Shown: positions 15,178-23,800 of the stretch, piece by piece
Position numbering within the stretch: the first letter of the stretch is position 1
Layout of the letters: each line of letters opens with the position of its first letter
Origin: an uncultured Eggerthella sp.
GTDB lineage: Bacteria > Actinomycetota > Coriobacteriia > Coriobacteriales > Eggerthellaceae
Reading direction: 5' to 3'
Assembly: GCA_937998355.1 (NCBI GenBank)
Contig: CALLDI010000005.1
Location: 23,039-87,038 of the forward strand
DNA length: 64,000 nucleotides
Position numbers and translations under genes: made by a program
Notes under the pieces: generated by a model
Told to the model about the DNA's origin: nothing
The model's input: the letters and a program-made list of their open reading frames with translations, nothing else
Databases searched by the model: none

Positions 15178-15960
15178 ATGTATCCAGATCTTGAAGGAAA
15201 GATCGCCATCGTCACAGGGGCCGGATCAGGCCTGGGCGAAGGGATCGCCCGACGTTTTCTCGAAGAGGGCATGAAGGTCGTCGTCAACTACCACAGCGAA
15301 CGCACGAAAGCTGGCGCTGAAGATCTTGTTGCGCAGTTTGGCGATTCAGCCGTCGCCGTGCAGGCGGATGTCTCGACCGAAGAAGGGGCTGAAACGCTCG
15401 CCCGCGCAGCGCTGGATACGTTCGATGGCCTCGATGTATGGGTGAATAACGCCGGCATCGAATCGCGCTACGAAACGCATGAACTGCCTCTTGAAGAGTG
15501 GAATAAGACCATCGCCGTGAACCTGACCGGTGTTTTCCTTGGTTCACGCCAGGCGCTTCGCTACTTCGTCGATCACGGCCGCAAGGGCATCATCATCAAC
15601 ACCTCATCGGTTCACGAGAAGATCCCGTGGCCGACCTTCGCGGCCTATACCGCCAGCAAAGGCGGTGTTGCGATGTTCACCAAGACCATCGCGCTCGAAT
15701 ACGCTAGCCGCGGCATTCGAGCCAATTGCATCGCCCCCGGCGCGATCGAAACGCCCATCAACGCCGAGAAGTTCGCCGACCCGATCGCGCGCGAGATGAC
15801 CGAGAACATGATCCCGTGCGATCACATCGGCTTCGTGCACGATGTTGCCAGTACTGCCGCGTGGCTTGCCTCGAGCGCTTCCTCTTACGTGACGGGGCAG
15901 AGCATCTTCGTGGACGGCGGCATGACGCTCTACCCTTCTTTCGAGCACGGTGAAGGCTGA
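15178..15960 (+). CDS. Short-chain dehydrogenase, glucose 1-dehydrogenase type
   Basis: This 260-residue classical SDR has the TGAGSGLGEG nucleotide-binding motif, NNAG, the Ser and Y-x-x-x-K active site (INTSSVHE, YTASKGG) and the C-terminal YVTGQSIFVDGG segment typical of glucose 1-dehydrogenases. GGAAAGGA precedes the start. Its stop overlaps the start of the lactonase gene (TGATG), indicating coupled translation. The two enzymes would oxidise an aldose to its lactone and then open the lactone. Substrate choice is inferred from family resemblance. Confidence 0.88.
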   Translation: MYPDLEGKIAIVTGAGSGLGEGIARRFLEEGMKVVVNYHSERTKAGAEDLVAQFGDSAVAVQADVSTEEGAETLARAALDTFDGLDVWVNNAGIESRYETHELPLEEWNKTIAVNLTGVFLGSRQALRYFVDHGRKGIIINTSSVHEKIPWPTFAAYTASKGGVAMFTKTIALEYASRGIRANCIAPGAIETPINAEKFADPIAREMTENMIPCDHIGFVHDVASTAAWLASSASSYVTGQSIFVDGGMTLYPSFEHGEG

Positions 15961-17261
15961 TGGGTCCGCACAGCCAGAACCTCGAACATTTCCTTGTGAG
16001 CGGCTACACCGAACACGAAGGCCAACCAGGCATCCGTCGTTTCGCACTGTCTGCCGACGGGAACACTGCGACCCCATGCGGCGAGCTGGAGGGCATCACC
16101 AGTCCCTCGTTCTGCGTGCTCGACGATGAACGGCTCTATGCTGCGAGCGAGACCGAAGCGCGCGGCGGACTCGCACATTGCACGATGAACGGCGGGGTTC
16201 CCGTACTTGCCGACCAGGTCGAATTCGAACCTGCGGCAGGAACCTGCTTCGTTCTGAAGCACCCGCACGCGCACCATCTCTACGGCGCGAATTACAATAG
16301 CGGCTCCATCGCATCCTGTGCGCTCTCCGAAAGGGGAGCGCTCAAAGGCCCTGTCACGATCATCCAGCATGTAGGTCACGGCGCAGCACGCAAGAAGAGC
16401 GATCCCAACTTCGATCGGCAGACCGCTCCGCACGTTCACACGCTCAGTTTCGTGCCGAAAACGAACCTGCTCGCCGCGGTCGATCTTGGCCTCGACCTCA
16501 TCGCGATCTACCAGACCGATACGGACGGCACCGTCATCGATGCGGACCACGAACCCGTGCTGAATATCTGGCCTCATCATCTGGGAGTTCCTGAGAGCGA
16601 GAACGATTCGCCCTTCTATCGAGCGCATGCGAGCTCTATCGAGACCGCCTATTTCGAGTCGGCAGGCACCGGTCACGCAAATCATCCTCATTACTGTCTG
16701 GAACGCTCGATCCCGCACGAGAAGATGACCGCACTCGCACAACTTCCTGTGCGTCCTGCAGCGATCGTAGAAGTGCCGCTCTTCAATGGTCCGCGCATCA
16801 TCGCTTATCATCCCAATGGTCAGTATGCTGCGCTCATCTGCGAACTTGCATGCGAACTCATCATCTTCCGGCTTGAAGCAGACGGACTGATCTGGAACCC
16901 AGTCCAGCGTTGGGACTTGTTGCAAGAAGCACATGCGCCCATCGAGGGACCCAAGCCTCCCCTTGCTGCTCATTGCGAATTCTCGAATGACGGACGTTTC
17001 CTCTACGCATCAGTGCGCGGAACGGATCAGCTCATCGCTTTCACGCTCGGCCAGAACTGCAGCCAAGAGGGAACGTTCATCTGCTCGAGCAACGGAGGCA
17101 CGCCGCGCCATTTCGCGCTGAACGCCGACCAGACGATGCTCGCCGTTGCGAACCAAACAGGTAACGATGTAGCGCTCTATCGTCGAGACGAAACGACAGG
17201 AACGTTGGAAGCCATCACGACCATTCCCTGCCCCACACCCAGCTGCATCATCTGGGAATAG
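15960..17261 (+). CDS. Lactonase-family beta-propeller (6-phosphogluconolactonase-like)
   Basis: This 433-residue seven-bladed propeller of the lactonase family (PF10282) has repeated blade motifs such as NYNSGSIASCAL, TAPHVHTLSFVP, CEFSNDGRFLYASVRGTDQL and FALNADQTMLAVANQTGNDV. The conserved acidic and histidine segments of Pgl-like enzymes are recognisable. It is somewhat longer than the usual 340-390 residues owing to an insertion around residues 200-270. It is translationally coupled to the dehydrogenase upstream, so it probably hydrolyses the lactone that enzyme makes. Confidence 0.85.
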   Translation: MGPHSQNLEHFLVSGYTEHEGQPGIRRFALSADGNTATPCGELEGITSPSFCVLDDERLYAASETEARGGLAHCTMNGGVPVLADQVEFEPAAGTCFVLKHPHAHHLYGANYNSGSIASCALSERGALKGPVTIIQHVGHGAARKKSDPNFDRQTAPHVHTLSFVPKTNLLAAVDLGLDLIAIYQTDTDGTVIDADHEPVLNIWPHHLGVPESENDSPFYRAHASSIETAYFESAGTGHANHPHYCLERSIPHEKMTALAQLPVRPAAIVEVPLFNGPRIIAYHPNGQYAALICELACELIIFRLEADGLIWNPVQRWDLLQEAHAPIEGPKPPLAAHCEFSNDGRFLYASVRGTDQLIAFTLGQNCSQEGTFICSSNGGTPRHFALNADQTMLAVANQTGNDVALYRRDETTGTLEAITTIPCPTPSCIIWE

Positions 17262-17267
17262 ACACGC

Positions 17268-18275
17268 CTATTCGCCTAGGTATTCGCGATAGAATCGCTC
17301 GATATCATCGAACGGGATCACGTCGAGCTGATCGTACAGATCGCAATGGCTCGCACCTGGTACGATGATCAGCCCCTTGTTCGCATGCTCTTAGTCTCCT
17401 TTGCGCTGATCGAGGCGTGCGAATGCATCCTTGCTGAAGTAGCTCGAATGCGCCTTTTCGCCATGAACGATCAATACCGCGCTCTCGATCTCCTCGAGAT
17501 ACGTGAGCAACGGAAGATTCAGAAACGGCAATGTCGAAGTGATGTTCCAGCCCTCGTTCGAATTGAGCGAACGAGAATGATAGCCGCGGCTCGTCTTATA
17601 GTAGGCGTGATAATCCTTGAGGAACTGTGGGGCATCGGCCGGAAGCGGATCGACCACACCACCACCGCGCTCGTAGGTGCCGGATGCATAATCCCTCGTA
17701 CGCTGTTCGCTCAGCTGACGACGCAATTCGTTGCGCGCCTCCTTCGTATCAGCTGCGTCGAAATACCCCTTCGCATTCACGCGTGCCATGTCGTACATGG
17801 TCGAAGCGACCGTCGCTTTGACACGAGCGTCATTCTCCGCCGCCGAAAGCGCCATGCCACCCCAGCCACAAATGCCGCAGATGCCGATGCGGTCGGCGTC
17901 GACGTCGTCCCGACAACTTAGATAGTCGACGGCCGCAGAGAAATCCTCGGTGTTGATGTCGGGCGATGCTACGAAACGCGGCTGTCCTCCGCTCTCGCCC
18001 GTGAACGAGGGATCGAACGCGATCGTAAGGAATCCTCGCTCAGCCAGCTGTTGCGCATAGAGTCCGCTGGACTGCTCCTTCACCGCCCCAAAAGGACCCG
18101 CCACGGCGATCGCAGCGAACGGACCCGTTTGCCCTTTCGGCTTGTACAGATCGGCAGCCAACGTGATGCCATAGCGGTTATGGAACGTGACCTTATCATG
18201 ATCGACCTTATCGCTTTGAGGAAAGACCTTGTCCCACTCTTGCGTGAGTTCGAGCTTCTCTTCTTGCATGCGCAT
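17268..18275 (-). pseudogene. Dienelactone-hydrolase-like alpha/beta hydrolase interrupted by an in-frame stop
   Basis: The frame from 18275 encodes an alpha/beta hydrolase with nucleophile region GICGICGWGG and ends at a TAA at 17391-17393 after LDQRKGD. The same frame continues without shift as EHANKGLIIVPGASHCDLYD and ends at 17268. This tail carries the catalytic His (GASH) and the final helix of the fold. A single codon change therefore separates the catalytic His from the rest of the enzyme. A related intact gene lies at 29657-30679. The promoter is of MerR type with a 19-base spacer and faces an AdhR-like regulator. Sequencing error or stop readthrough would be the alternatives to a true pseudogene. 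Confidence 0.85.
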
Positions 18276-18334
18276 CCGCCTCTTTCTCGTATCGTATGGA
18301 CTTGACGTCCGTCTACTTTGCCTTCACACTGAGG

Positions 18335-18365
18335 ACTATAGAAGTTAAAGCTAACTTTAAGTCAA
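18335..18365 (-). promoter_or_regulatory. MerR-type promoter, 19-base spacer with AdhR-like dyad
   Basis: Reading leftward, TTGACT (18365-18360), a 19-base spacer and TATAGT (18340-18335) form a MerR-class promoter for the hydrolase. The spacer region holds CTTAAAG-TTAG-CTTTAAC, six of seven arm positions symmetric. It nearly matches the operator at 12353-12383. The gene for the probable regulator starts 18 bases away on the other strand. Confidence 0.8.
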
Positions 18366-18382
18366 GAGCGAGAAGAGAAACC

Positions 18383-18850
18383 ATGAGCTATAGCGTTGGA
18401 GAAGTTGCGAAGATGCTCGATCTACCCGCATCGACGCTTCGTTATTACGAATCTCAGGGATTACTGCCCACCCTCTCCCGAAGCGAAGGCGGACAACGCA
18501 GGTTCCAAGAACGAGATCTCGAAGCATGTCGCGTGATCGAATGCCTGAAAGCCTCAGGACTCTCCATCAAAGAGATCAAGGAATTCATGGATCTGGTCGT
18601 GGAGGGAGATGCCACCATCGAGCAGCGCCTTGCGCTCTTCGAGAACCGTCGCGAAGCGGTGCTGGCCGAGATCGAGCAACTCGAACGAACGCTTTCTGTG
18701 CTCGACTTCAAGCGTTGGTACTATACACAGGCACGAGAAGCCGGTACCGAAGATGCGGTGAAGCAGCTGAAGATCGACCAGATTCCCGAGCAACATCGCG
18801 CTGCGAAAGCGCTCCTTGAAGGACACGAAGGCATCGCGCGAACTCGTTAG
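18383..18850 (+). CDS. MerR-family regulator, AdhR/NmlR-like
   Basis: The 155-residue protein has a MerR winged helix (YSVGEVAKMLDLPASTLRYY), a wing (GGQRRFQERDLEA) and a long dimerisation helix (about 85-118). Cys54 in IECLKASG occupies the position of the reactive Cys in AdhR/NmlR regulators, which sense carbonyls or nitric oxide. ATG 18383 is chosen because the MerR domain starts there; the longer frame would read through the operator. It is divergent from the hydrolase, whose promoter holds the expected dyad in a 19-base spacer. A matching operator precedes the DUF362 gene at 12493. Confidence 0.88.
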   Translation: MSYSVGEVAKMLDLPASTLRYYESQGLLPTLSRSEGGQRRFQERDLEACRVIECLKASGLSIKEIKEFMDLVVEGDATIEQRLALFENRREAVLAEIEQLERTLSVLDFKRWYYTQAREAGTEDAVKQLKIDQIPEQHRAAKALLEGHEGIARTR

Positions 18851-19818
18851 GCGGTCTTCACGCTCGCGGTGATGAGCGTTCCCGTTTCACGACGCAGCCC
18901 TTGCGCCGCATGGCCGAGCGAAGTGATGAGCGCCTCGCCACCAGGATGGGCTTCGACGAACTTGATGCAAGCCTCAACCTTCGGCAGCATACTGCCAGGC
19001 GCGAACTGTCCTTGCTTGATGTATTCGCGCGCTTGATCGGTGGTCATGGTGTCGATCGAGCGTTGGTTCGGCGTATTGAAATCCAGATAGACCTTCTCGA
19101 CCGCGGTCAAGATGATGAGCGCATCCGCCCGCAGTTTCCATGCAAGGATCGCGCTGGTCAGGTCCTTATCGATGATCGCATCGACCGCTGTGTAAGCCCC
19201 GTCTTCCAGGAAGACCGGAATGCCGCCGCCACCTGCAGCAACCACGATGCAACCATCGTCCATCGCTTGCTCGATCGGCCCCAGCTCGACGATATCTTGC
19301 GGCGCCGGACTCGGCACGACGCGGCGCCATCCGCGCCCTGAATCCTCATGCACCTGATACCCCGTCGCCTTCGCGAATTCTTTCGCTTCCTTCTCCGTCA
19401 TGAACGCGCCGATGGGCTTCTCGTAATCTTTGAACGCAGGGTCGTTCTTGTCGACCACCACATGGGTCGGCACGTCCACCACCGAACGCATGATGGCCAT
19501 CTCGCGGAATTGATTCATGAGCTCACACGTGAGTTGCGCGCCGATATATCCCTGGCTCATCGCATTGCAATCCGTGAGCGGCATATAGGGAATGTCGTTG
19601 CCTTCCTGCTTAGCAGCGATGTTGAACGCTTCGTTGATGATGCCGACCTGCGGTCCGTTGCCATGGGTCACGACCACGTTCACGCCCTCTTGGACCATCG
19701 CTGCCAGATTCTGCGCAGCCCCCGTTATCAGCTTCAACTGCTCTTGAGGATTCGAACCGAGCGCATTACCGCCCAACGCGACCACGACTCGCTTGCCTTC
19801 TAGATCCTGCGTACTCAT
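18847..19818 (-). CDS. arcC: Carbamate kinase
   Basis: This 323-residue amino-acid-kinase-fold protein has the carbamate kinase hallmarks: VVALGGNAL at the N-terminus, THGNGPQVG, SQGYIGAQL, the RRVVPSP segment and AAGGGGIPV. It makes ATP from carbamoyl phosphate in arginine or purine/agmatine fermentation. No arginine deiminase or ornithine carbamoyltransferase gene is in the window, so the carbamoyl-phosphate source is elsewhere. The start MSTQDLEGK at 19818 is preferred to a 55-residue N-terminal extension that lacks family resemblance. It lies downstream of mtnA on the same strand. Confidence 0.93.
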   Translation of the reverse strand: MSTQDLEGKRVVVALGGNALGSNPQEQLKLITGAAQNLAAMVQEGVNVVVTHGNGPQVGIINEAFNIAAKQEGNDIPYMPLTDCNAMSQGYIGAQLTCELMNQFREMAIMRSVVDVPTHVVVDKNDPAFKDYEKPIGAFMTEKEAKEFAKATGYQVHEDSGRGWRRVVPSPAPQDIVELGPIEQAMDDGCIVVAAGGGGIPVFLEDGAYTAVDAIIDKDLTSAILAWKLRADALIILTAVEKVYLDFNTPNQRSIDTMTTDQAREYIKQGQFAPGSMLPKVEACIKFVEAHPGGEALITSLGHAAQGLRRETGTLITASVKTA

Positions 19819-20006
19819 AGCGACCATCTTCCTTCGAACATCGTGCCCGATGACGAGTATTCTCACCTCATCATCGTAGCTGCTCAAACGGCTCGCAAGG
19901 AGCGTTCGGGGCGACTGTAGACAGAACGACACGCATCTGTTGAAAGAGCTCGCAGCAGGCGAAGAGCCAGCCATCATGCTCACGATGCGCCGAATCGACG
20001 GAGTCC

Positions 20007-21110
20007 TTAGAAGAGCGATGCGACCTCAGAAGGCTTGACGATGCCGCGCTCGGTCACGATCGCAGTGATGAATTCGGCAGGCGTGACGTCGAAAGCAGGG
20101 TTGTAGACCTCCACCCCGGGAATAGCAGGATCGATGACCTCTGACGCATCGCGCTCTTCGATCGGGATATCCGCGGCGCTTCGCGCATTCAGGTCGATCG
20201 TCGAGGTGGGCGCGACCACATAGACCGGGATGCCGAAATGAGCCGCAGCGAGCGCGACCCCGAACGTCCCGATCTTGTTAGCGGTATCGCCGTTGGCCGC
20301 GATGCGATCCGCCCCTACCACGACCGCATCGATGCATCCTTGTGCCATGGTCGCAGCGGCCATGTTATCGCAGATCACCGTAACAGGGACGTGCGCCTTC
20401 GAAAGCTCGAAGGCGGTCAAGCGCGCACCCTGGCGAAGCGGCCTGGTCTCATCGGCGTACACCCGCTCGATCTTGCCTTGAGCAGCCGCCGCATAGATGA
20501 CCCCCAACGCCGTACCGTAGAAAGCCGTCGCAAGACTACCCGCATTGCAATGCGTGAGCACGCGTGAACCCTGCTCGAGAAGCGATGCCCCGTACTCCCC
20601 CATACGTCTGTTCGCGTCCTCGTCATCGACGATCAGCTGCTTGGTGAATTCATAGAGCCGCTCCGCGACCACGATGGGAGCGGTTCCTGCCGCAGCCTCT
20701 TCAGCGATGAGCTGCATCGCCGCATCGACCATGTGTTGCAAGTTCACCGCGGTCGGTCGCGCCGTAGCGATGAGCCGTGCATCTTCGCGCACCTTGACAT
20801 GAAAGCGTTCGCGCGCCGCTCGCTCGTCAGCCTCCGCGACAGAGGCCTCGTCGATGCAGAATTCCGCAGCGCTGAGCGCGACCGCTGCTGCCCCTGCGAT
20901 CCCGATGGCAGGGGCTCCGCGCACCCGAAGCGCCTTGATCGCCTCGATCGCATCGCGCCAGTCGGTCAGGTGCAGGTACTCCTCAACATACGGAAGCTTC
21001 GTTTGATCGATGATCCGCAGCACTGGGCGCCCTTCGGAGAAGACCGCGGTCTCGGCCGTATCGCGCACCAGATCGATGGTGCGCGGGATGTTCTCGATAG
21101 CGACTTTCAC
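20007..21110 (-). CDS. mtnA: S-methyl-5-thioribose-1-phosphate isomerase
   Basis: The eIF2B-like isomerase fold is shown by RVRGAPAIGIAGA (about 63-75), the catalytic Cys in LTHCNAGSLAT (about 188) and the catalytic Asp in VVGADRIAANGD (about 264), followed by NKIGTFGVALAAA and VVAPTSTIDL. It interconverts methylthioribose-1-P and methylthioribulose-1-P in methionine salvage. No other mtn gene is present, so it may serve a partial salvage route such as the aldolase-based shunt of anaerobes. Translation starts at GTG 21110 after a strong GAAGGAGA. Confidence 0.92.
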   Translation of the reverse strand: MKVAIENIPRTIDLVRDTAETAVFSEGRPVLRIIDQTKLPYVEEYLHLTDWRDAIEAIKALRVRGAPAIGIAGAAAVALSAAEFCIDEASVAEADERAARERFHVKVREDARLIATARPTAVNLQHMVDAAMQLIAEEAAAGTAPIVVAERLYEFTKQLIVDDEDANRRMGEYGASLLEQGSRVLTHCNAGSLATAFYGTALGVIYAAAAQGKIERVYADETRPLRQGARLTAFELSKAHVPVTVICDNMAAATMAQGCIDAVVVGADRIAANGDTANKIGTFGVALAAAHFGIPVYVVAPTSTIDLNARSAADIPIEERDASEVIDPAIPGVEVYNPAFDVTPAEFITAIVTERGIVKPSEVASLF

Positions 21111-21369
21111 GTTGCATCTCCTTCATGCTCGCACGCGTGAGCGCATGCATTTTCATCTCACTATACCCTTCCGTGAAAAGGGTCGTGTCATATCGGAAAG
21201 ACCATGCGTACCATCTGCAAAACCTTCCGATAAACCAATGATTAAAATACCTGAAAGATGGTATACTTTTTTGGATTGCAGGATCGCGCCCATTTTTCGC
21301 ACCGAGCGCACGAAAAAGAGCGGGATCCTCCACGAAGAATACGTTCCGAAATCCGTATCGAAGGATAGC

Positions 21370-22761
21370 ATGCAGAACATGTGGATCAGTGTCGTACTGA
21401 TCGTCTTGGTCATAGTCGTTGGTTTGATCGCCGGCACGCGCCTGAGCACCCCTGGTCCTCAGCGTCGCGCTGTCTTCTCAGCCTTCGGCGCGCTCGCTGT
21501 TCTCGCCATCTGGTTCTTCGTGTTCATCGCGTTCTTCCCCGCCGATTGGATCGTGCCTTTCTTCACGGTCGCCTGCATCGTCATTCCCATCTGCATCTAC
21601 GTTGGCGTTTCGCGCGGCACGCGAGATAAGTCGATGAAGATCCCGAAAGCGAAATCCGTCGATACGATAAAGGCCGAACAACCACTTGGCCCGAAACCTC
21701 CTACGCCCGAACAGGCTGCCACGAAGCAGAACAAGCCTTCCATGGCTCCGAACGTAGCTGCTCAACCTGCGAAAGCACCGGGCGTCCCCGCTTCCAAATC
21801 GGCTCAGCCTGCGCGCACGGCGGCGCCTGCACCTTCGCAAGCGCCAGCAGCCGCCTCGAAGCCTGCGCCAGCACCTGCTGCAGCGCCCAAGAAAGCGCCT
21901 GAGGCACCGAAGGCCAAACCCGAACCCAAACCTACAGAGCAGCCAAAGGCTGCACCAAAAGTTCAGCAGCCAGCTCCAGAAGCGAAGGCCCCTGCTCCAC
22001 AGCAGCAAAAGGCCGAAGCGACGAAGCGGCCAGCTACAGAAGGTGCCCCCAAGGCTGTTCCTATCGCAGCAGACGCGAAACAGCCTACCCCTGCTTCTGC
22101 GCCTACCCCTGCTTCTGCGCCTTCACCAGCCTCTACGCCTACTTCTCAGCCCTCTGCTGAAAAGTCCGCAGCGAAGGATCTTGAGAAGGATCTCGTCTCC
22201 AGCACGAAATCGGCTGCTCCCGAAACCATCGATCCTAAGATCGCAGCTGCTGCAGATATGGACATCCTGGTCAACAAGGCTGTTGCTGAAGAGATCGAAG
22301 AACTCGAAGAGCTGGTGAAGCCCTTCGGAAACGCTCCGCAGCCCACCACGCCGACCGATGGTCCCGATCTCAACATCGGCTCGCCGCTCGATCAAGCCGA
22401 GGCAGCATCGCAAGTTGCCGAATCTACTCCGAAGCCTGCGGAAGCTTCACCCGCACCAAAGCCAGCACCTGCGCCGAAGAAACCGAAGTCGACCGCCGAG
22501 GCCTTCGCGGAATTCAACGCCCGTGCAGCCGCGCTTCGCGATCAGGGAGCGTACGCCATCGCTGCACTGCTCTACGAAGAGGCTGCCGCTATCGCACCGA
22601 ACGCGAATGCTTCTCGCGAGGCCCAATTCGACGAACTTTCCTGCTACGTGAAAGCAGGCGACGCCAAGAAGGCGAAAGAGATCGCTGCGAAGCTTCGTCA
22701 GTCCAGCGTGCTGACGCGCTTCGAGCGCATCAAGCTCGATGCTGTTGAGAGGATGGGCTGA
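21370..22761 (+). CDS. Two-helix membrane protein with Pro/Ala/Lys-rich linker and TPR-like end
   Basis: Residues about 5-25 and 35-85 form hydrophobic membrane segments. They are followed by ~250 residues rich in Ala, Pro and Lys, resembling cell-wall-spanning or flexible linkers, then an acidic helix (AEEIEELEELVKPF). A ~75-residue C-terminal TPR-like pair of helices follows (AEFNARAAALRDQGAYAIAA, DELSCYVKAGDAKKA). GAAGGA precedes ATG 21370; the frame is open upstream to 21010 but that part is antisense to the mtnA start. Its stop overlaps the vanW start, so the two are coupled. Function is not recognised; a scaffold at the envelope is plausible. Confidence 0.7.
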   Translation: MQNMWISVVLIVLVIVVGLIAGTRLSTPGPQRRAVFSAFGALAVLAIWFFVFIAFFPADWIVPFFTVACIVIPICIYVGVSRGTRDKSMKIPKAKSVDTIKAEQPLGPKPPTPEQAATKQNKPSMAPNVAAQPAKAPGVPASKSAQPARTAAPAPSQAPAAASKPAPAPAAAPKKAPEAPKAKPEPKPTEQPKAAPKVQQPAPEAKAPAPQQQKAEATKRPATEGAPKAVPIAADAKQPTPASAPTPASAPSPASTPTSQPSAEKSAAKDLEKDLVSSTKSAAPETIDPKIAAAADMDILVNKAVAEEIEELEELVKPFGNAPQPTTPTDGPDLNIGSPLDQAEAASQVAESTPKPAEASPAPKPAPAPKKPKSTAEAFAEFNARAAALRDQGAYAIAALLYEEAAAIAPNANASREAQFDELSCYVKAGDAKKAKEIAAKLRQSSVLTRFERIKLDAVERMG

Positions 22762-23636
22762 TGGCTGCCTCTCGCAAGACACGTGTTACCCCTCCCGCCG
22801 CGAAGCGCTCGCACCAGTCGCAACGTGCCCCCATCCTCGTCATGGGCTGCTCGCTGCTCATCGCGTGCTGCATCGCATTCGGTGGCGCGAACTGGCTTGC
22901 CGCTCCTGCTCCTGTCGAAGCCGATCCTATCGAGCAAGATCACGTGGTCGAGCCGGGATACTACCAAGAGACCATCGGAAGCTACGAAGCCATCTCGCAG
23001 AGCGAAGATGCCGATCGAGCAGAGAACCTACGCCTCGCCGCTGAAGCAGTGAACGGCTACGTCATCGAACCGGGTGCCACCTTCTCCTTCAACGAAGTGG
23101 TGGGCGAAACCTCTGCCGACCGCGGCTACAAATCCGCTGCGGTGCTCTACAGCAGCGGTCTCAGCCAAGATGACGGCGGCGGCATCTGCCAAGTTTCGAC
23201 CGCGATCTACATCGCCGCGGTGAAGGCGGATCTTGAGATCGTCGAGCGCCATCCTCATTCCGTGCCTTCCGATTACGCGCCCATCGGCCTCGATGCGACC
23301 ATCGTCTGCGGTCAGCGAGACCTCCAGATCAGGAACAATACGGACTACCCCGTCACCATCTATGCGAAAGCTGTCGGTCAAACGGTCACGGTGAATCTGC
23401 TCGGCAAGCCACGCACGGACGGAATCACCATCGATGCGACCTCCCGCGTGGTCGACCGTTATGAAGAGACCGCGAAGGACGGCACCACCAAGCAGTACTA
23501 CGTATCTGAAGCGTTCCGTGTGTACTATCGCGACGGCGTGCGCACCACGCGCGACCTGCTATCGAGCGACATCTATCAGGTGCCCAAGGGGGCCACGGTC
23601 GCGCTCGCTGAAGGCAGCGTCGAGCCTAATAAATAG
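22761..23636 (+). CDS. VanW-family protein, membrane anchored
   Basis: A basic N-terminus and one transmembrane helix (about 25-47) lead into an extracytoplasmic VanW domain with ENLRLAAEAVNGYVIEPG, FSFNEVVGETSADRGYKSA and the highly conserved DDGGGICQVSTAIY segment. VanW proteins occur in some vancomycin-resistance clusters and widely in Gram-positive envelopes; their activity is unknown. ATG 22761 overlaps the stop of the upstream membrane TPR protein (TGATG), so the two proteins probably work together at the envelope. No van ligase genes are nearby. Confidence 0.88.
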   Translation: MAASRKTRVTPPAAKRSHQSQRAPILVMGCSLLIACCIAFGGANWLAAPAPVEADPIEQDHVVEPGYYQETIGSYEAISQSEDADRAENLRLAAEAVNGYVIEPGATFSFNEVVGETSADRGYKSAAVLYSSGLSQDDGGGICQVSTAIYIAAVKADLEIVERHPHSVPSDYAPIGLDATIVCGQRDLQIRNNTDYPVTIYAKAVGQTVTVNLLGKPRTDGITIDATSRVVDRYEETAKDGTTKQYYVSEAFRVYYRDGVRTTRDLLSSDIYQVPKGATVALAEGSVEPNK

Positions 23637-23800
23637 GGCATCATTCCCCTTATCAACGAAACGGTAAACAAGTAGGGATTAAAGTGTGAGTTTTTCTCAT
23701 ATCTCTGCGAGTTTCATATACAATGAGTCTATTGTCAGAACGCAAGGCGGCCATGAAAACGCCCTGCTGATTCAAGAAGCTATCTTAAGAAAGGGTCAGT

